The position numbers were made by a program, and so were the translations under genes. DNA of 64,000 nt from Moritella sp. Lineage in GTDB: Bacteria; Pseudomonadota; Gammaproteobacteria; Enterobacterales; Moritellaceae. How positions within the stretch are numbered: the first letter of the stretch is position 1; each line of letters opens with the position of its first letter. The notes beneath the pieces were generated by a model. That model was not told where the DNA came from. It did not search any database and saw only the letters and a list, made by a program, of their open reading frames with translations. Shown piece by piece: positions 24,368 through 33,072 of this stretch. Where the stretch lies: NCBI RefSeq assembly GCF_013215705.1, contig NZ_JABSQR010000029.1:1-64000 (forward strand). Reading direction: 5' to 3'.

Positions 24368-24443
24368 GGACTCATAGCATTTGAAATTTGCTATAAGGGT
24401 TTAATCAGAAATGATTAGGCCTCCCGTATTTGGAAAGGTGTTT
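24368..24443 (+). ncRNA. Molybdenum cofactor (Moco) riboswitch-like leader of moaA
   Basis: The leader has an ATAGCA/TGCTAT hairpin (24374-24394), a TAATCA-GAAA-TGATTA hairpin (24402-24417), then GGCCTCCCG and a purine-rich GGAAAGGTG that ends 3 nt before the moaA start. These elements, their order and the capture of the ribosome site fit the Moco RNA motif (Rfam MOCO_RNA_motif) as I remember it from E. coli moaA. Cofactor binding would hide the ribosome site and stop moaA translation. A covariance-model search was not possible here. Confidence 0.7.
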
Positions 24444-25421
24444 ATGCAACTTCAAGATCAGTTTTCGCGTAAATTTTATTATTTACGCTTATCAATTACA
24501 GACGTCTGTAATTTCAAATGTAACTACTGCCTACCGGATGGTTATAAAGCCGAAGGTAAACCTGAATTTCTAGAGCGTAATGAATTACGACGTATCGTGA
24601 CAGGGTTTGCTGAAATGGGTACTGAAAAGGTCCGTATTACTGGTGGTGAACCCTCGTTAAGAAAAGACTTCACGGATATAATATCGGATATCGCCGCGAT
24701 CCCCAAAATTAATAAAGTGGCCACGACAACAAATGGTTTTAACCTCGAAAAATATGCTCAACAATGGCGTGATGCGGGGTTAGACGCATTAAATGTCAGT
24801 ATTGATAGTTTAGACCCTCGCATGTTCCGTCAAATTACCGGTAAAAATATGTTCCATAAAGTAATGGCGGGTCTTGATGCCGCTTTTACTGCCGGGTTTG
24901 AAACCGTAAAAGTCAATACGGTGCTAATGCGTAATTTAAATGATATTGAGCTTGGTGATTTTTTGAATTGGATCAAAACGAGACCAATTCAATTACGCTT
25001 TATTGAATTAATGCAAACGGGTGATAATCAGGCATTGTTTGATAAACACCACGTATCTGGTGTCAGTATTCGTGACAAATTAAAGCGACAAGGCTGGGTT
25101 GGTAAAGTAAGAGGCAAGGCGGACGGCCCCGCACAAGTATTCGTACATCCTGATTATGTTGGCGAAATTGGCTTGATTATGCCATACGAGAAAGACTTCT
25201 GTGCAACTTGCAACCGCTTACGCGTGTCGACTAAAGGCCGGTTACATTTATGCCTGTTTGGTGAAGAGGGTGTTGAATTACGAGACTTACTACAAGAAGA
25301 CAGTCAACAACCCGCACTGATTGCGCGTGTTTTTGAACATATGTCAGATAAGAAGTCGACTCATTTTCTACAGCAAGGTATTACTGCAAGTACCCCTCAT
25401 TTAGCGTCTATTGGCGGCTAA
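24444..25421 (+). CDS. moaA: GTP 3',8-cyclase MoaA
   Basis: I chose the ATG at 24444 (325 aa). The longer frame from 24411 begins inside the riboswitch-like leader, and the AAAGGTG ribosome site serves 24444. The protein is a radical-SAM enzyme with CNFKCNYC for the first cluster, the GGEPSLR SAM-binding motif and a C-terminal [18 protein letters not shown] for the second cluster. It ends in the essential Gly-Gly tail (ASIGG). It starts molybdopterin synthesis by rearranging GTP to 3',8-cH2GTP. The rest of the pathway (moaBCDE) lies 5.8 kb downstream, beyond the nap operon. Confidence 0.96.
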   Translation: MQLQDQFSRKFYYLRLSITDVCNFKCNYCLPDGYKAEGKPEFLERNELRRIVTGFAEMGTEKVRITGGEPSLRKDFTDIISDIAAIPKINKVATTTNGFNLEKYAQQWRDAGLDALNVSIDSLDPRMFRQITGKNMFHKVMAGLDAAFTAGFETVKVNTVLMRNLNDIELGDFLNWIKTRPIQLRFIELMQTGDNQALFDKHHVSGVSIRDKLKRQGWVGKVRGKADGPAQVFVHPDYVGEIGLIMPYEKDFCATCNRLRVSTKGRLHLCLFGEEGVELRDLLQEDSQQPALIARVFEHMSDKKSTHFLQQGITASTPHLASIGG

Positions 25422-25560
25422 AATCCGAATATATACAAAGTTATCCTTTCTTTAAATCTCTTTTTAATTTTTCAAATATAGCGTAATACAAGCTTACGCT
25501 ATATTTAACCCCCATAATAAAGGCGAATATTACAACTGTTAGCTATAATTTTAAGCATTT

Positions 25561-25610
25561 CTCGACTTAAGTTGTCTTAAGTTGACTTAAGTTGACTTAA
25601 GTTGTCTTAA
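25561..25610. repeat. Five 10-bp tandem units upstream of napF
   Basis: The units read nnnGACTTAA or GTTGTCTTAA, five times in a row with exact 10-bp period. The consensus is GTTGWCTTAA, containing repeated CTTAAG palindromes. They lie 16-65 bp upstream of the FNR-like box and are phased with the DNA helix. See the findings for interpretation. Confidence 0.8.
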
Positions 25611-25625
25611 ATTCGGCTGTAATTA

Positions 25626-25639
25626 TTGATCTAAATTAA
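25626..25639 (+). promoter_or_regulatory. FNR-like box upstream of napF
   Basis: TTGAT-CTAA-ATTAA matches TTGATnnnnATCAA at 9 of 10 positions. It lies about 150 bp before the napF start and 28 bp (centre to centre) upstream of the NarP-like site. E. coli napF is also controlled by FNR upstream of NarP, although with closer spacing. Oxygen limitation is the expected signal. Confidence 0.65.
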
Positions 25640-25652
25640 GTTTTGTTCATAT

Positions 25653-25668
25653 TACCCATTAGTGAGTA
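25653..25668 (+). promoter_or_regulatory. NarP/NarL 7-2-7 heptamer pair upstream of napF
   Basis: TACCCAT (perfect for TACYYMT), 2 nt, then GTGAGTA (6 of 7 for the inverted heptamer) form the inverted 7-2-7 arrangement preferred by NarP. The narP-narQ genes lie 3 kb away. A possible -10 box TATAAA lies at 25712-25717. Confidence 0.6.
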
Positions 25669-25774
25669 TGTTGAGCTGTCGCTATTTGTATCATCATGAA
25701 TCCAATATCTTTATAAACTGATGTGCGCCTTCATTTTTTCACATTAGCAAAGTTATTTTCATAAGGTAGTTTTG

Positions 25775-26257
25775 ATGAGTATTAACCTAGCACGACGTGC
25801 GTTATTTCGTCGTAAAGAACAAGACAATGTTGTACGTCTACCTTGGTTAAAAGCAGACTTAGACTTTACAGATAAATGTACACGCTGTGGTGATTGTACT
25901 GCCGCTTGCCCAGAGCAAATTATAATAGTGGGGGACGGTGGATTCCCTGAGATTGATTTTAGCGTATCTGAATGCAGTTTTTGTAAAGAATGTGTAAATC
26001 ACTGTAAAGAAGATTTATTTGATTTAGCCCAAACACAAGCATGGCCAAATAAAGCAATCATTTCAAATAGCTGCTTAAATATTGGGTCTGTATATTGCAG
26101 AAGTTGTGCGGAATCATGCGAATTCGAAGCTTTAGCATTTAATTTTACGACTACAACGTTTGTGAGTCCTGATGTTGTATTAGATGATTGTAACGGTTGT
26201 GGTGCGTGTGTATCGAGTTGCCCTGTAAATGCAATTACGGTGAGTGCTAACCGTTAA
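25775..26257 (+). CDS. napF: Ferredoxin-type protein NapF
   Basis: The ATG at 25775 (160 aa) follows a TAAGGTAG ribosome site. NapF is a cytoplasmic iron-sulfur protein thought to help mature NapA before export. Four cysteine clusters are visible: CTRCGDCTAACP, CSFCKECVNHC, CRSCAESCE and CNGCGACVSSCP. The first three residue groups and the N-terminal LARRALFRR match the family. It is the first gene of the nap operon. Confidence 0.95.
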   Translation: MSINLARRALFRRKEQDNVVRLPWLKADLDFTDKCTRCGDCTAACPEQIIIVGDGGFPEIDFSVSECSFCKECVNHCKEDLFDLAQTQAWPNKAIISNSCLNIGSVYCRSCAESCEFEALAFNFTTTTFVSPDVVLDDCNGCGACVSSCPVNAITVSANR

Positions 26258-26303
26258 ATCGAGTTATTAAGAATATGTTTTATAATAATTATAAGGTCAT
26301 AAA

Positions 26304-26576
26304 ATGGCAGAACAAGAAGTTCATATATCGAGTTTAATTATTCACGTAAAACCAGAATTTTTGGAAATCGTGAAAAATAAAATCGCAGCGATCCCAGACG
26401 CTGAAATTTACGGTGATAGTGAAGAGGGAAAAATTATCACTGTATTAGAAACCACTAATCAGAAATTTGTTACCGATATTATTGATAAAATCAATAATTT
26501 CGAACATGTCTTAAGTACTTCTCTTGTTTTTCATCAAATTGAAACTATTGATCCATCATGTGAGGATGATCTATGA
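26304..26576 (+). CDS. napD: Chaperone NapD
   Basis: This 90-aa protein binds the twin-arginine signal peptide of NapA and proofreads cofactor insertion before export. It shows the family pattern: [17 protein letters not shown] at the N-terminus, then [21 protein letters not shown] and a final [12 protein letters not shown]. The stop overlaps the napA start (ATGA), which suggests coupled translation of chaperone and client. Confidence 0.95.
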   Translation: MAEQEVHISSLIIHVKPEFLEIVKNKIAAIPDAEIYGDSEEGKIITVLETTNQKFVTDIIDKINNFEHVLSTSLVFHQIETIDPSCEDDL

Positions 26577-29059
26577 AATTAACCAGACGTGCATTTGTTA
26601 AGGCAAATGCTGCAGTCGCTGCGGCTTCAATTGCTGGCGTTACTCTTCCTACTAGCGCAACAAATTTGATTGCAAGTAGTGATGAAACAAAAATCAAATG
26701 GGACAAAGCCCCATGCCGTTTCTGCGGTACCGGTTGTTCTGTATTAGTCGGTACCCAAGGCGGTCGAGTTGTTGCGACTCAGGGTGATCCTGAAGCGCCG
26801 GTAAACAAAGGCCTTAACTGTGTTAAAGGTTATTTCTTATCTAAAATCATGTACGGTAAAGATCGTTTAACAACGCCGCTACTTCGTATGAGAGATGGTA
26901 AATTCGCTAAAGATGGTGAATTTGCACCAATTTCATGGGATCAAGCGTTTGATATCATGGCAGAGAAGTGGAAAGCATCGTTAAAAGCAAATGGCCCTGA
27001 ATCTGTTGGTATGTTCGGTTCAGGCCAATGGACCGTAATGGAAGGCTACGCAGCGGTTAAATTAATGAAAGCTGGCTTCCGTTCAAATAACATTGATCCA
27101 AATGCGCGTCACTGTATGGCTTCTGCGGTAGGCGGTTTCATGCGTACCTTTGGTATTGATGAGCCGATGGGTTGTTATGATGACTTCGAAAATGCAGACT
27201 CGTTTGTACTTTGGGGTTCAAACATGGCTGAAATGCATCCTATTCTTTGGACGCGTATTACAGACCATCGTTTAAGCAATCAGCATGTTAAAGTAAATGT
27301 ATTATCTACTTATAAGCATCGTTCTTTTGAGCTTGCTGATATGGGAATTATTTTCCATCCTCAATCTGATTTAGCAATGGCTAACTTCATTGCTAACTAC
27401 ATTATCCAAAATGATGCAGTAAACTGGGATTTTGTTAACAAGCATACTCACTTTAAACGTACTGCAACTGATATCGGTTATGGCTTACGTGACGAACATC
27501 CAATGCAGGCAAAAGCGAAGAATCCTAACTCGGGTAAATTGTCGGCAATGACATTTGACGAGTACAAAGCGTCTGTTGCTGAATACACTGTTGAAAAAAC
27601 GTCTGAAATTTCAGGTGTACCGGCTGAAAAACTGATTGCGCTAGCGAAGCAATATGCCGATCCAAACATCAAAGTAATGTCTTTATGGACAATGGGTATG
27701 AATCAACATACTCGCGGTGTATGGATGAACAGCCTTGTTTACAACATCCATTTACTTGTTGGTAAAATATCACAACCGGGTAATGGTCCATTCTCGTTAA
27801 CGGGTCAACCATCGGCGTGTGGTACAGCACGTGAGGTGGGTGTATTTTCACACCGTCTGCCAGCCGATCTTGTGGTTAAAAATCCTAAGCATCGTGCTAT
27901 TGCAGAGAAAATTTGGAAACTTCCCGAAGGTACTATTCCTGCGAAACCTGGGTTACATGCCGTTGCACAAGGCCGTGCACTTAAGGATGGTACGTTAAAT
28001 GCGTATTGGACTATGTGTAATAACAACATGCAAGCTGCACCTAATATGATGGAAGAAGGGTTACCGGGTTACCGTAATCCAGCTAACTTCATTATTTGTT
28101 CTGACCCGTACCCAACAGTAACAGCGCAAGCATCAGATCTTATTTTACCAACGGCAATGTGGGTAGAAAAAGAAGGTGCTTATGGTAATGCTGAACGTCG
28201 TACGCAAGCTTGGTATCAACAAGTTAAATCGATTGAAGGCGCTAAGTCGGATCTGTGGCAGTTAATGGAATTCTCTAAACGTTTCAAAATTGAAGAAGTT
28301 TGGGGTGAAGATCTATTAGCTAAGATGCCAGAGCATCGTGGCAAGACGATGTACGATGTATTGTACAAAAATGGTAACGTTGATGCATTTCCACTTAGCG
28401 AAGCGCAAGAACTAAATGACGATGCACAAGATCAAGGCTTCTATGTGCAAAAAGGCCTATTTGAAGAGTATGCAAGCTTTGGTCGCGGTCATGGCCATGA
28501 TTTAGCCCCTTATGATGTTTATCATACTGTACGTGGTTTACGTTGGCCTGTGGTTAATGGTGTTGAAACAAAATGGCGTTTTGCTGAAGGCAGTGATCCG
28601 TATGTAGGTAAAGGTAAAGGTTTTGAGTTCTATGGTAAACCTGATGGTAAAGCGAATATTATTTTTGCACCCTATGAAGCGCCACCTGAAATGCCGAATG
28701 AAGAATATGATATGTGGTTATGTACTGGTCGTGTTCTAGAGCATTGGCATTCAGGTTCGATGACAGCGCGTGTTCCAGAACTTTACCGTGCAATGCCGGA
28801 TGCGCTTTGTTACATCCATCCTGATGATGCGAAAAAACGTAATGTTCGTCGTGGTGATGAAGTTCTGATTGAATCTGTTCGTGGTGAAGTACGTTGTCGT
28901 GTGGAAACGCGTGGCCGTAACCGTCCACCGGTAGGCTTAGTATTTGTTCCTTGGTTTGATGCGCGAGTATTAATCAACAAGGTATGTCTAGATGCTACCG
29001 ATCCGTTATCAAAACAAACGGATTATAAAAAATGTGCGGTCAAAATTACCAAAGTGTAA
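26573..29059 (+). CDS. napA: Periplasmic nitrate reductase catalytic subunit NapA
   Basis: The 828-aa protein matches the family length. A twin-arginine signal ([19 protein letters not shown]) opens the protein. The [4Fe-4S] site is [10 protein letters not shown]...GLNCVKGYF. The molybdenum-ligating Cys is in [11 protein letters not shown]. Later motifs of the Mo-bisMGD fold include [22 protein letters not shown] and [14 protein letters not shown]. It reduces nitrate to nitrite in the periplasm with electrons from NapC and NapB. The neighbouring mo genes supply its cofactor. Codon use is richer in G+C than the island genes, as for a well-expressed gene. Confidence 0.98.
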   Translation: MKLTRRAFVKANAAVAAASIAGVTLPTSATNLIASSDETKIKWDKAPCRFCGTGCSVLVGTQGGRVVATQGDPEAPVNKGLNCVKGYFLSKIMYGKDRLTTPLLRMRDGKFAKDGEFAPISWDQAFDIMAEKWKASLKANGPESVGMFGSGQWTVMEGYAAVKLMKAGFRSNNIDPNARHCMASAVGGFMRTFGIDEPMGCYDDFENADSFVLWGSNMAEMHPILWTRITDHRLSNQHVKVNVLSTYKHRSFELADMGIIFHPQSDLAMANFIANYIIQNDAVNWDFVNKHTHFKRTATDIGYGLRDEHPMQAKAKNPNSGKLSAMTFDEYKASVAEYTVEKTSEISGVPAEKLIALAKQYADPNIKVMSLWTMGMNQHTRGVWMNSLVYNIHLLVGKISQPGNGPFSLTGQPSACGTAREVGVFSHRLPADLVVKNPKHRAIAEKIWKLPEGTIPAKPGLHAVAQGRALKDGTLNAYWTMCNNNMQAAPNMMEEGLPGYRNPANFIICSDPYPTVTAQASDLILPTAMWVEKEGAYGNAERRTQAWYQQVKSIEGAKSDLWQLMEFSKRFKIEEVWGEDLLAKMPEHRGKTMYDVLYKNGNVDAFPLSEAQELNDDAQDQGFYVQKGLFEEYASFGRGHGHDLAPYDVYHTVRGLRWPVVNGVETKWRFAEGSDPYVGKGKGFEFYGKPDGKANIIFAPYEAPPEMPNEEYDMWLCTGRVLEHWHSGSMTARVPELYRAMPDALCYIHPDDAKKRNVRRGDEVLIESVRGEVRCRVETRGRNRPPVGLVFVPWFDARVLINKVCLDATDPLSKQTDYKKCAVKITKV

Positions 29060-29148
29060 CGATCAACAGCATATTTTAGCTAACCATTTTGCCAGCACGT
29101 TATGCTGGCAAATAACAGATTTATTTGCCAATTGGCGGAGAACATAAT

Positions 29149-29616
29149 ATGAGAAAATTATTGGCTGTGCTGCTAACTGCGGGGATTTTATTCTCTGTAT
29201 CGGCACAAAGCACCGAAACGACGAAAATTGAAAATGTAAACAACGGTGGTGTTGCATCACTGCGTGGTATTACTGAGTTAGATATCACACGTAAAGCGGA
29301 TGAGTTAAAACGTGTGATCAAAGATCGTAGTCCCATCGATCGCGATTACGTATATCAACCGCCACTTATTCCGCATCAAACACGCCATTATGAAGTGTCT
29401 TTAAATGCGAACAAATGTCTGTCATGTCACAGCTGGAAATACGCGGGTGAAATGGGTGCGACTAAGATCAGTGTCACGCACTATCAATCACGTGAAGGCG
29501 AAGTATTATCAGACGTCTCACCACGTCGTTACTTCTGCTTGCAGTGCCATGTGACACAAGCAGACGCATCACCGTTAATCGACAATGATTTTAAACGTGT
29601 AGATTCATTGCGTTGA
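29149..29616 (+). CDS. napB: Diheme cytochrome subunit NapB
   Basis: I chose ATG 29149 (155 aa), which follows a GGCGGAG ribosome site and begins a signal peptide (RKLLAVLLTAGILFSVSAQS). The upstream ATG at 29125 would add a non-signal-like segment. Two heme sites, CLSCH and CLQCH, and the RGITELD and PPLIPHQTRHYEVSLNANKC patterns are as in NapB. It passes electrons from NapC to NapA in the periplasm. Confidence 0.95.
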   Translation: MRKLLAVLLTAGILFSVSAQSTETTKIENVNNGGVASLRGITELDITRKADELKRVIKDRSPIDRDYVYQPPLIPHQTRHYEVSLNANKCLSCHSWKYAGEMGATKISVTHYQSREGEVLSDVSPRRYFCLQCHVTQADASPLIDNDFKRVDSLR

Positions 29617-29646
29617 TTTATCTCAAATGAAAGGTGAGGCGATAAA

Positions 29647-30219
29647 ATGAAACTAATTTTAAAATTTTGGCGTACATTAACGACACCAAGTAAAGCGGCG
29701 GTTGGGACTGTCTTAGCGATGGGCTTTATCGGTGGTATTATTTTTTGGGGTGCGTTTAACATGGGTATGGAGGCGACAAATACAGAAGAATTTTGTTCTG
29801 CTTGTCACGCGCCTATTGTTAAAGAATTAAGAGAAACAATCCACTACTCGAATCGTTCGGGTGTTCGTGCAATCTGTTCTGATTGTCACGTACCACATAA
29901 CTGGACGGATAAAATTGTACGTAAAGTACAAGCGAGTAAGGAAATTGCAGCATTCTTAATGGGGACGATTTCAACTCAAGAAAAATTTGAGGCTCGCCGT
30001 AAGCATCTGGCGTTACGTGAATGGCAACGTATGAAAGAAAATGATTCACAAGAATGTCGTAATTGTCATAACTTTGAGTACATGGATTTCTCTGAGCAAG
30101 GCCCGCGTAGTAGAAAGCAACACTCTACAGCATTGGCGAGTGGCGAAAAAACATGTGTAGATTGCCATAAAGGTATTGCCCATCAACTACCAGATATGTC
30201 TGACGTACCTGGTTGGTAG
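29647..30219 (+). CDS. napC: Tetraheme quinol dehydrogenase NapC
   Basis: The 190-aa protein has one N-terminal membrane anchor (VGTVLAMGFIGGIIFWGAFN) and four CxxCH heme motifs: CSACH, CSDCH, CRNCH and CVDCH. This is the NapC/NirT layout. It oxidises membrane quinol and reduces NapB. No napG or napH genes are present, so NapC is the only visible electron entry in this operon. Confidence 0.95.
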   Translation: MKLILKFWRTLTTPSKAAVGTVLAMGFIGGIIFWGAFNMGMEATNTEEFCSACHAPIVKELRETIHYSNRSGVRAICSDCHVPHNWTDKIVRKVQASKEIAAFLMGTISTQEKFEARRKHLALREWQRMKENDSQECRNCHNFEYMDFSEQGPRSRKQHSTALASGEKTCVDCHKGIAHQLPDMSDVPGW

Positions 30220-30240
30220 ATAGAAAAAGGAAACACGATT

Positions 30241-30375
30241 ATGAGTACGTTAGAATACGTTATTTGGCATATCCTAGGTTACACGGCAATACCGGTTATT
30301 TTACTCGCTGGTTTTCTTGGCGTAGCAGGGTTTTCGGTATGGGCATTGTCTTTTACTGCGGATAAAAATAAATAA
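30241..30375 (+). CDS. 44-aa single-span membrane protein at the end of the nap operon (TIGR02808-like)
   Basis: A short frame follows napC by 21 nt, with an AAAAGGAAA ribosome site. The product is a single membrane span (IPVILLAGFLGVAGFSVWAL) after a short N-terminus STLEYVIWHILGY and ends in a charged tail. Size and pattern match the tiny TIGR02808 family reported near nap operons of Vibrio and Photobacterium. It holds the place where NapE or other small subunits occur in other species. It may stabilise NapC, but its function is unknown. Confidence 0.7.
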   Translation: MSTLEYVIWHILGYTAIPVILLAGFLGVAGFSVWALSFTADKNK

Positions 30376-30403
30376 TCGCTACGTAAACTAAATAAGTAAT
30401 GTT

Positions 30404-30435
30404 AAGGCCGTATTTATATAAATACGGCCTTTTTT
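30404..30435 (+). terminator. Intrinsic terminator of the nap operon
   Basis: AAGGCCGTATTTA and TAAATACGGCCTT form a nearly perfect 13-bp stem with a very short loop, followed by a T6 run. It closes the operon that starts at napF. Confidence 0.9.
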
Positions 30436-30524
30436 GTTCTCCAGTGTAGCCTTGAGGTAGACCTCATATCCCTGTATTATAACCCCTACAAGATCCCGTT
30501 TATTATTGATAAAATAAGCATTGA

Positions 30525-31049
30525 ATGAAAAATAAAAATGTATCGATTGGTTTAACCAATCCTAAAAGTCCTACTAATGTTGGCGCGGTCATGCGCGCTG
30601 CTGGCTGTTATCAAGCGGATGCGGTTTATTATACCGGCGTAAGATACGATCGTGCTTCAGCCTTTCAAACCGACACCCAGAATATCGCGGCTAAAACACC
30701 ATTAACGGGTGTTGATAACTGGCTTGATAGTATTCCAGAATCAACCAATATTGTTTGTGTTGAATTAGCGGAAGGCGCAATTCCGTTACCCGCGTTTGAG
30801 CATCCTGATAATGTTATCTATATCTTTGGTCCTGAAGACGGCACCATAGATCAAAAAGTAATTGATCGTGCATCTGCGGTTGTTTATGTGCCTACCGTTG
30901 GCTGTATGAACCTTGCAGCAACTGTGAATGTACTTTTATACGATCGTCTTGCCAAATCTGCAGATACCATCGCCAATGATGCATTGATTCGAGACAGTCG
31001 CGACAATAACAACAAAGTAAAAGTAAAAGTGACTGTAAATAGTAAATAA
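30525..31049 (+). CDS. SpoU/TrmH-family RNA 2'-O-methyltransferase
   Basis: The 174-aa protein has the SPOUT-fold signatures: SIGLTNPKSPTNVGAVMRAAG (motif 1, with Asn and Arg), YIFGPEDGTI (motif 2) and VPTVGCMNLAATVNVLLYDRL (motif 3). It lacks the extra N-terminal domain of TrmH proper and is closer to small YibK/RNA methyltransferase members. The substrate RNA cannot be told from the sequence. It sits between the nap and moaB operons without an obvious functional link. Confidence 0.85.
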   Translation: MKNKNVSIGLTNPKSPTNVGAVMRAAGCYQADAVYYTGVRYDRASAFQTDTQNIAAKTPLTGVDNWLDSIPESTNIVCVELAEGAIPLPAFEHPDNVIYIFGPEDGTIDQKVIDRASAVVYVPTVGCMNLAATVNVLLYDRLAKSADTIANDALIRDSRDNNNKVKVKVTVNSK

Positions 31050-31132
31050 CAAATAGTAACGACGTGTGATGGTCATTTTCAGCGTTGAGCTTGTTTAATT
31101 ATGCTGCTGCTAACACTTACGTTATTTACTAG

Positions 31133-31146
31133 CTGATCAAGATCAA
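31133..31146 (+). promoter_or_regulatory. FNR box of the moaBCDE promoter
   Basis: CTGAT-CAAG-ATCAA matches the FNR consensus at 9 of 10 positions. Its centre is 41-42 bp upstream of the start point predicted from the -10 box at 31168-31173, the classic class II FNR position. Anaerobic activation of moaBCDE is strongly suggested. Confidence 0.75.
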
Positions 31147-31167
31147 CGACCGATGAACTCAATGTCT

Positions 31168-31173
31168 TATAAT
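31168..31173 (+). promoter_or_regulatory. -10 box of moaBCDE
   Basis: A perfect TATAAT lies 37 bp upstream of the moaB start codon. No good -35 box is present, consistent with activator dependence. The FNR-like box occupies that position instead. Confidence 0.7.
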
Positions 31174-31210
31174 TGTTTAATTAACATGACTGAATTGAAA
31201 AGGAAAAATA

Positions 31211-31717
31211 ATGAGCCATGCTGAATCAGGGTTTAAAGCCGCAAAGCTTGCTGTATTAACCGTATCCGATACCCGTAATGAAGACACAGATACTTCAGGG
31301 CGCTTTCTTGCTGAAGCTCTTGTTGCTGACGGTCATATTTTAATAGATAAAAAGATCGTCATTGATGATAAATATAAGATCCGTGCGATTGTATCTCAAT
31401 GGATTGCTGATGAAGATATTCAAGGTGTACTAATTACCGGTGGCACTGGCTTTACTGCACGGGATACAACGCCTGAAGCGGTACAACCATTATTTGATAA
31501 AGCGATCGAAGGCTTTGGTGAATTATTCCGTGCTGTTTCATATGATGAGATCGGAACCTCGACAATTCAAAGCCGCGCAGTGGGTGGCTTTGCCAATAAA
31601 ACGGTTATTTTTTGTATGCCGGGTTCAACGGGTGCATGTAAAACGGGCTGGAATAAGATCTTACGTGAGCAGTTAAATAGTTCTCATCATCCATGCAATT
31701 TTATGCCACATATTTAA
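31211..31717 (+). CDS. moaB: Molybdenum cofactor biosynthesis protein MoaB
   Basis: The 168-aa protein is of the MogA/MoaB fold: [19 protein letters not shown] at the N-terminus, [19 protein letters not shown] in the middle, and [21 protein letters not shown] later. It has an AAAGGAAAA ribosome site. MoaB-type proteins bind or adenylylate molybdopterin. In E. coli the adenylylation is done by MogA and MoaB appears dispensable. It is the first gene of moaBCDE. Confidence 0.95.
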   Translation: MSHAESGFKAAKLAVLTVSDTRNEDTDTSGRFLAEALVADGHILIDKKIVIDDKYKIRAIVSQWIADEDIQGVLITGGTGFTARDTTPEAVQPLFDKAIEGFGELFRAVSYDEIGTSTIQSRAVGGFANKTVIFCMPGSTGACKTGWNKILREQLNSSHHPCNFMPHI

Positions 31718-31732
31718 GTAATAGGAATTCTA

Positions 31733-32209
31733 ATGTCTCAACAATTTACTCATGTAAATGCTTCTGGTGAAGCAAATATGGTTGATGTTACTGAAAAAGA
31801 AGTAACGCAACGTGAAGCAAGAGCGGAAGCTATTGTGCGTATGTCGGCAGAAACACTCGCGCTAATCATGTCGGGCGACCACCATAAAGGTGACGTATTT
31901 GCGACTGCTCGTATTGCAGGCATCCAAGCCGCGAAAAAAACGTCTGATATTATTCCGCTTTGTCATCCGCTTATGCTGACTAAAGTGACGGTTGAATTAA
32001 CGCCGGAGCCAGAAAACAACCTTGTACGCATCGAAACGTGTTGCAAGCTTTCGGGTAAAACTGGCGTTGAAATGGAAGCGTTAACAGCCGCATCCGTTGC
32101 TGCATTAACGATTTATGATATGTGTAAAGCGGTTCAAAAAGATATTATTATTGATGGTATTAAGCTACTTGAGAAGACGGGTGGCAAGTCAGGCCATTTT
32201 AAAGTTTAG
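31733..32209 (+). CDS. moaC: Cyclic pyranopterin monophosphate synthase MoaC
   Basis: The protein has 158 aa. It shows the family motifs [44 protein letters not shown] (active-site region), [24 protein letters not shown] and KTGGKSGHF. MoaC turns the MoaA product 3',8-cH2GTP into cPMP. The ribosome site is TAGGAA, 8 nt before the start. Confidence 0.97.
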   Translation: MSQQFTHVNASGEANMVDVTEKEVTQREARAEAIVRMSAETLALIMSGDHHKGDVFATARIAGIQAAKKTSDIIPLCHPLMLTKVTVELTPEPENNLVRIETCCKLSGKTGVEMEALTAASVAALTIYDMCKAVQKDIIIDGIKLLEKTGGKSGHFKV

Positions 32210-32227
32210 ATTACACAGGGTATTGTA

Positions 32228-32473
32228 ATGATTAAAGTATTATTTTTTGCACAAATTAGAGAATTGGTTGAATGCGCGGAATTAGACGTGACGGGCCAAT
32301 TTGAATCAGTGAATGCATTACGTGCAGTACTCGCTGCTAAAGGCGATAAGTGGGCGCTGGCGCTTGATTCTGATAAATTGCTGGTGGCTATTGACCAAGA
32401 AATCTGTAGTTTAGACTCGCCGCTTAACGACGGTGTCGAGGTGGCATTTTTCCCACCCGTTACTGGAGGTTAA
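32228..32473 (+). CDS. moaD: Molybdopterin synthase sulfur carrier MoaD
   Basis: This 81-aa protein has the ubiquitin-like fold. It ends in the required Gly-Gly (FFPPVTGG), which is thiocarboxylated to carry sulfur to MoaE. The start IKVLFFAQIREL and later KLLVAIDQEI..LDSPL..GVEVAFFPP fit the family. The gene directly abuts moaE, whose ribosome site lies within the last codons of moaD. Confidence 0.96.
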   Translation: MIKVLFFAQIRELVECAELDVTGQFESVNALRAVLAAKGDKWALALDSDKLLVAIDQEICSLDSPLNDGVEVAFFPPVTGG

Positions 32474-32929
32474 ATGAATACAGATACTATTCAAATTCAA
32501 ACTGAAGATTTTGATTTAGCGACTGAATATGCGGCGTTAGGTAAAAGCCACAGTACTGGTGCAGTCGTTACTTTTATCGGTAAGGTTCGTGATTTCAACC
32601 AGGGTGATAGCGTATCAGGTTTAACGCTTGAGCATTATCCAGGCATGACTGAAAAGTCACTGGCTAAGATTTTGATTGAAGCAGAAACACGTTGGTCAAT
32701 TCAAGGTGTTAAAGTGATCCACCGTATTGGTGAGTTAGCGTTAGGTGACCAGATTGTGTTCGTTGGTGTGGCCAGTATGCACCGTGGTGATGCTTTTCAA
32801 GCATGCGAATTCATTATGGACTATTTAAAGACCCAAGCACCATTCTGGAAAAAAGAAGCAACTGAAAACGGCTCTCATTGGGTCGATGCCCGAGAAACGG
32901 ATACGACAGCAGCCGACCGTTGGAAGTAA
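32474..32929 (+). CDS. moaE: Molybdopterin synthase catalytic subunit MoaE
   Basis: The 151-aa protein has the MoaE patterns: GAVVTFIGKVRDFNQGD, LTLEHYPGMTEKSL, VIHRIGELALGDQIVFVGVAS and HRGDAFQACEFIMDYLKTQAPFWKKE with the catalytic Lys. It moves two sulfurs from MoaD to cPMP, making molybdopterin. A bidirectional terminator follows at 32997-33039. Confidence 0.97.
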   Translation: MNTDTIQIQTEDFDLATEYAALGKSHSTGAVVTFIGKVRDFNQGDSVSGLTLEHYPGMTEKSLAKILIEAETRWSIQGVKVIHRIGELALGDQIVFVGVASMHRGDAFQACEFIMDYLKTQAPFWKKEATENGSHWVDARETDTTAADRWK

Positions 32930-32996
32930 TTGCTGAATAGCTGCAATGTTCCTGCAGACACTGTTTTTGTAAATAATGTTTTGTAAATAATAAAAA

Positions 32997-33039
32997 AGGC
33001 CCTATTAAAAAAACCAAATGAGGTTATTTAATAGGGCCT
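32997..33039. terminator. Bidirectional terminator between moaE and the helicase gene
   Basis: AGGCCCTATTA and TAATAGGGCCT form a perfect outer stem, with A- and T-rich inner arms (AAAAAAACC...GGTTATTT). An A-run precedes it and the site lies between convergent genes, so it can end both transcripts. Confidence 0.75.
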
Positions 33040-33072
33040 ACTATCTTTACGTAATAATAGCTAAGCTAGCTT

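Noticed and set aside
24411-24443. Upstream start for MoaA
   Set aside because: The extra codons lie inside the riboswitch-like hairpin and the AAAGGTG site points to 24444.
25561-25610. Short regular repeats considered as a CRISPR array
   Set aside because: The units are 10 bp and directly adjacent with no spacers, so they are a simple tandem repeat.
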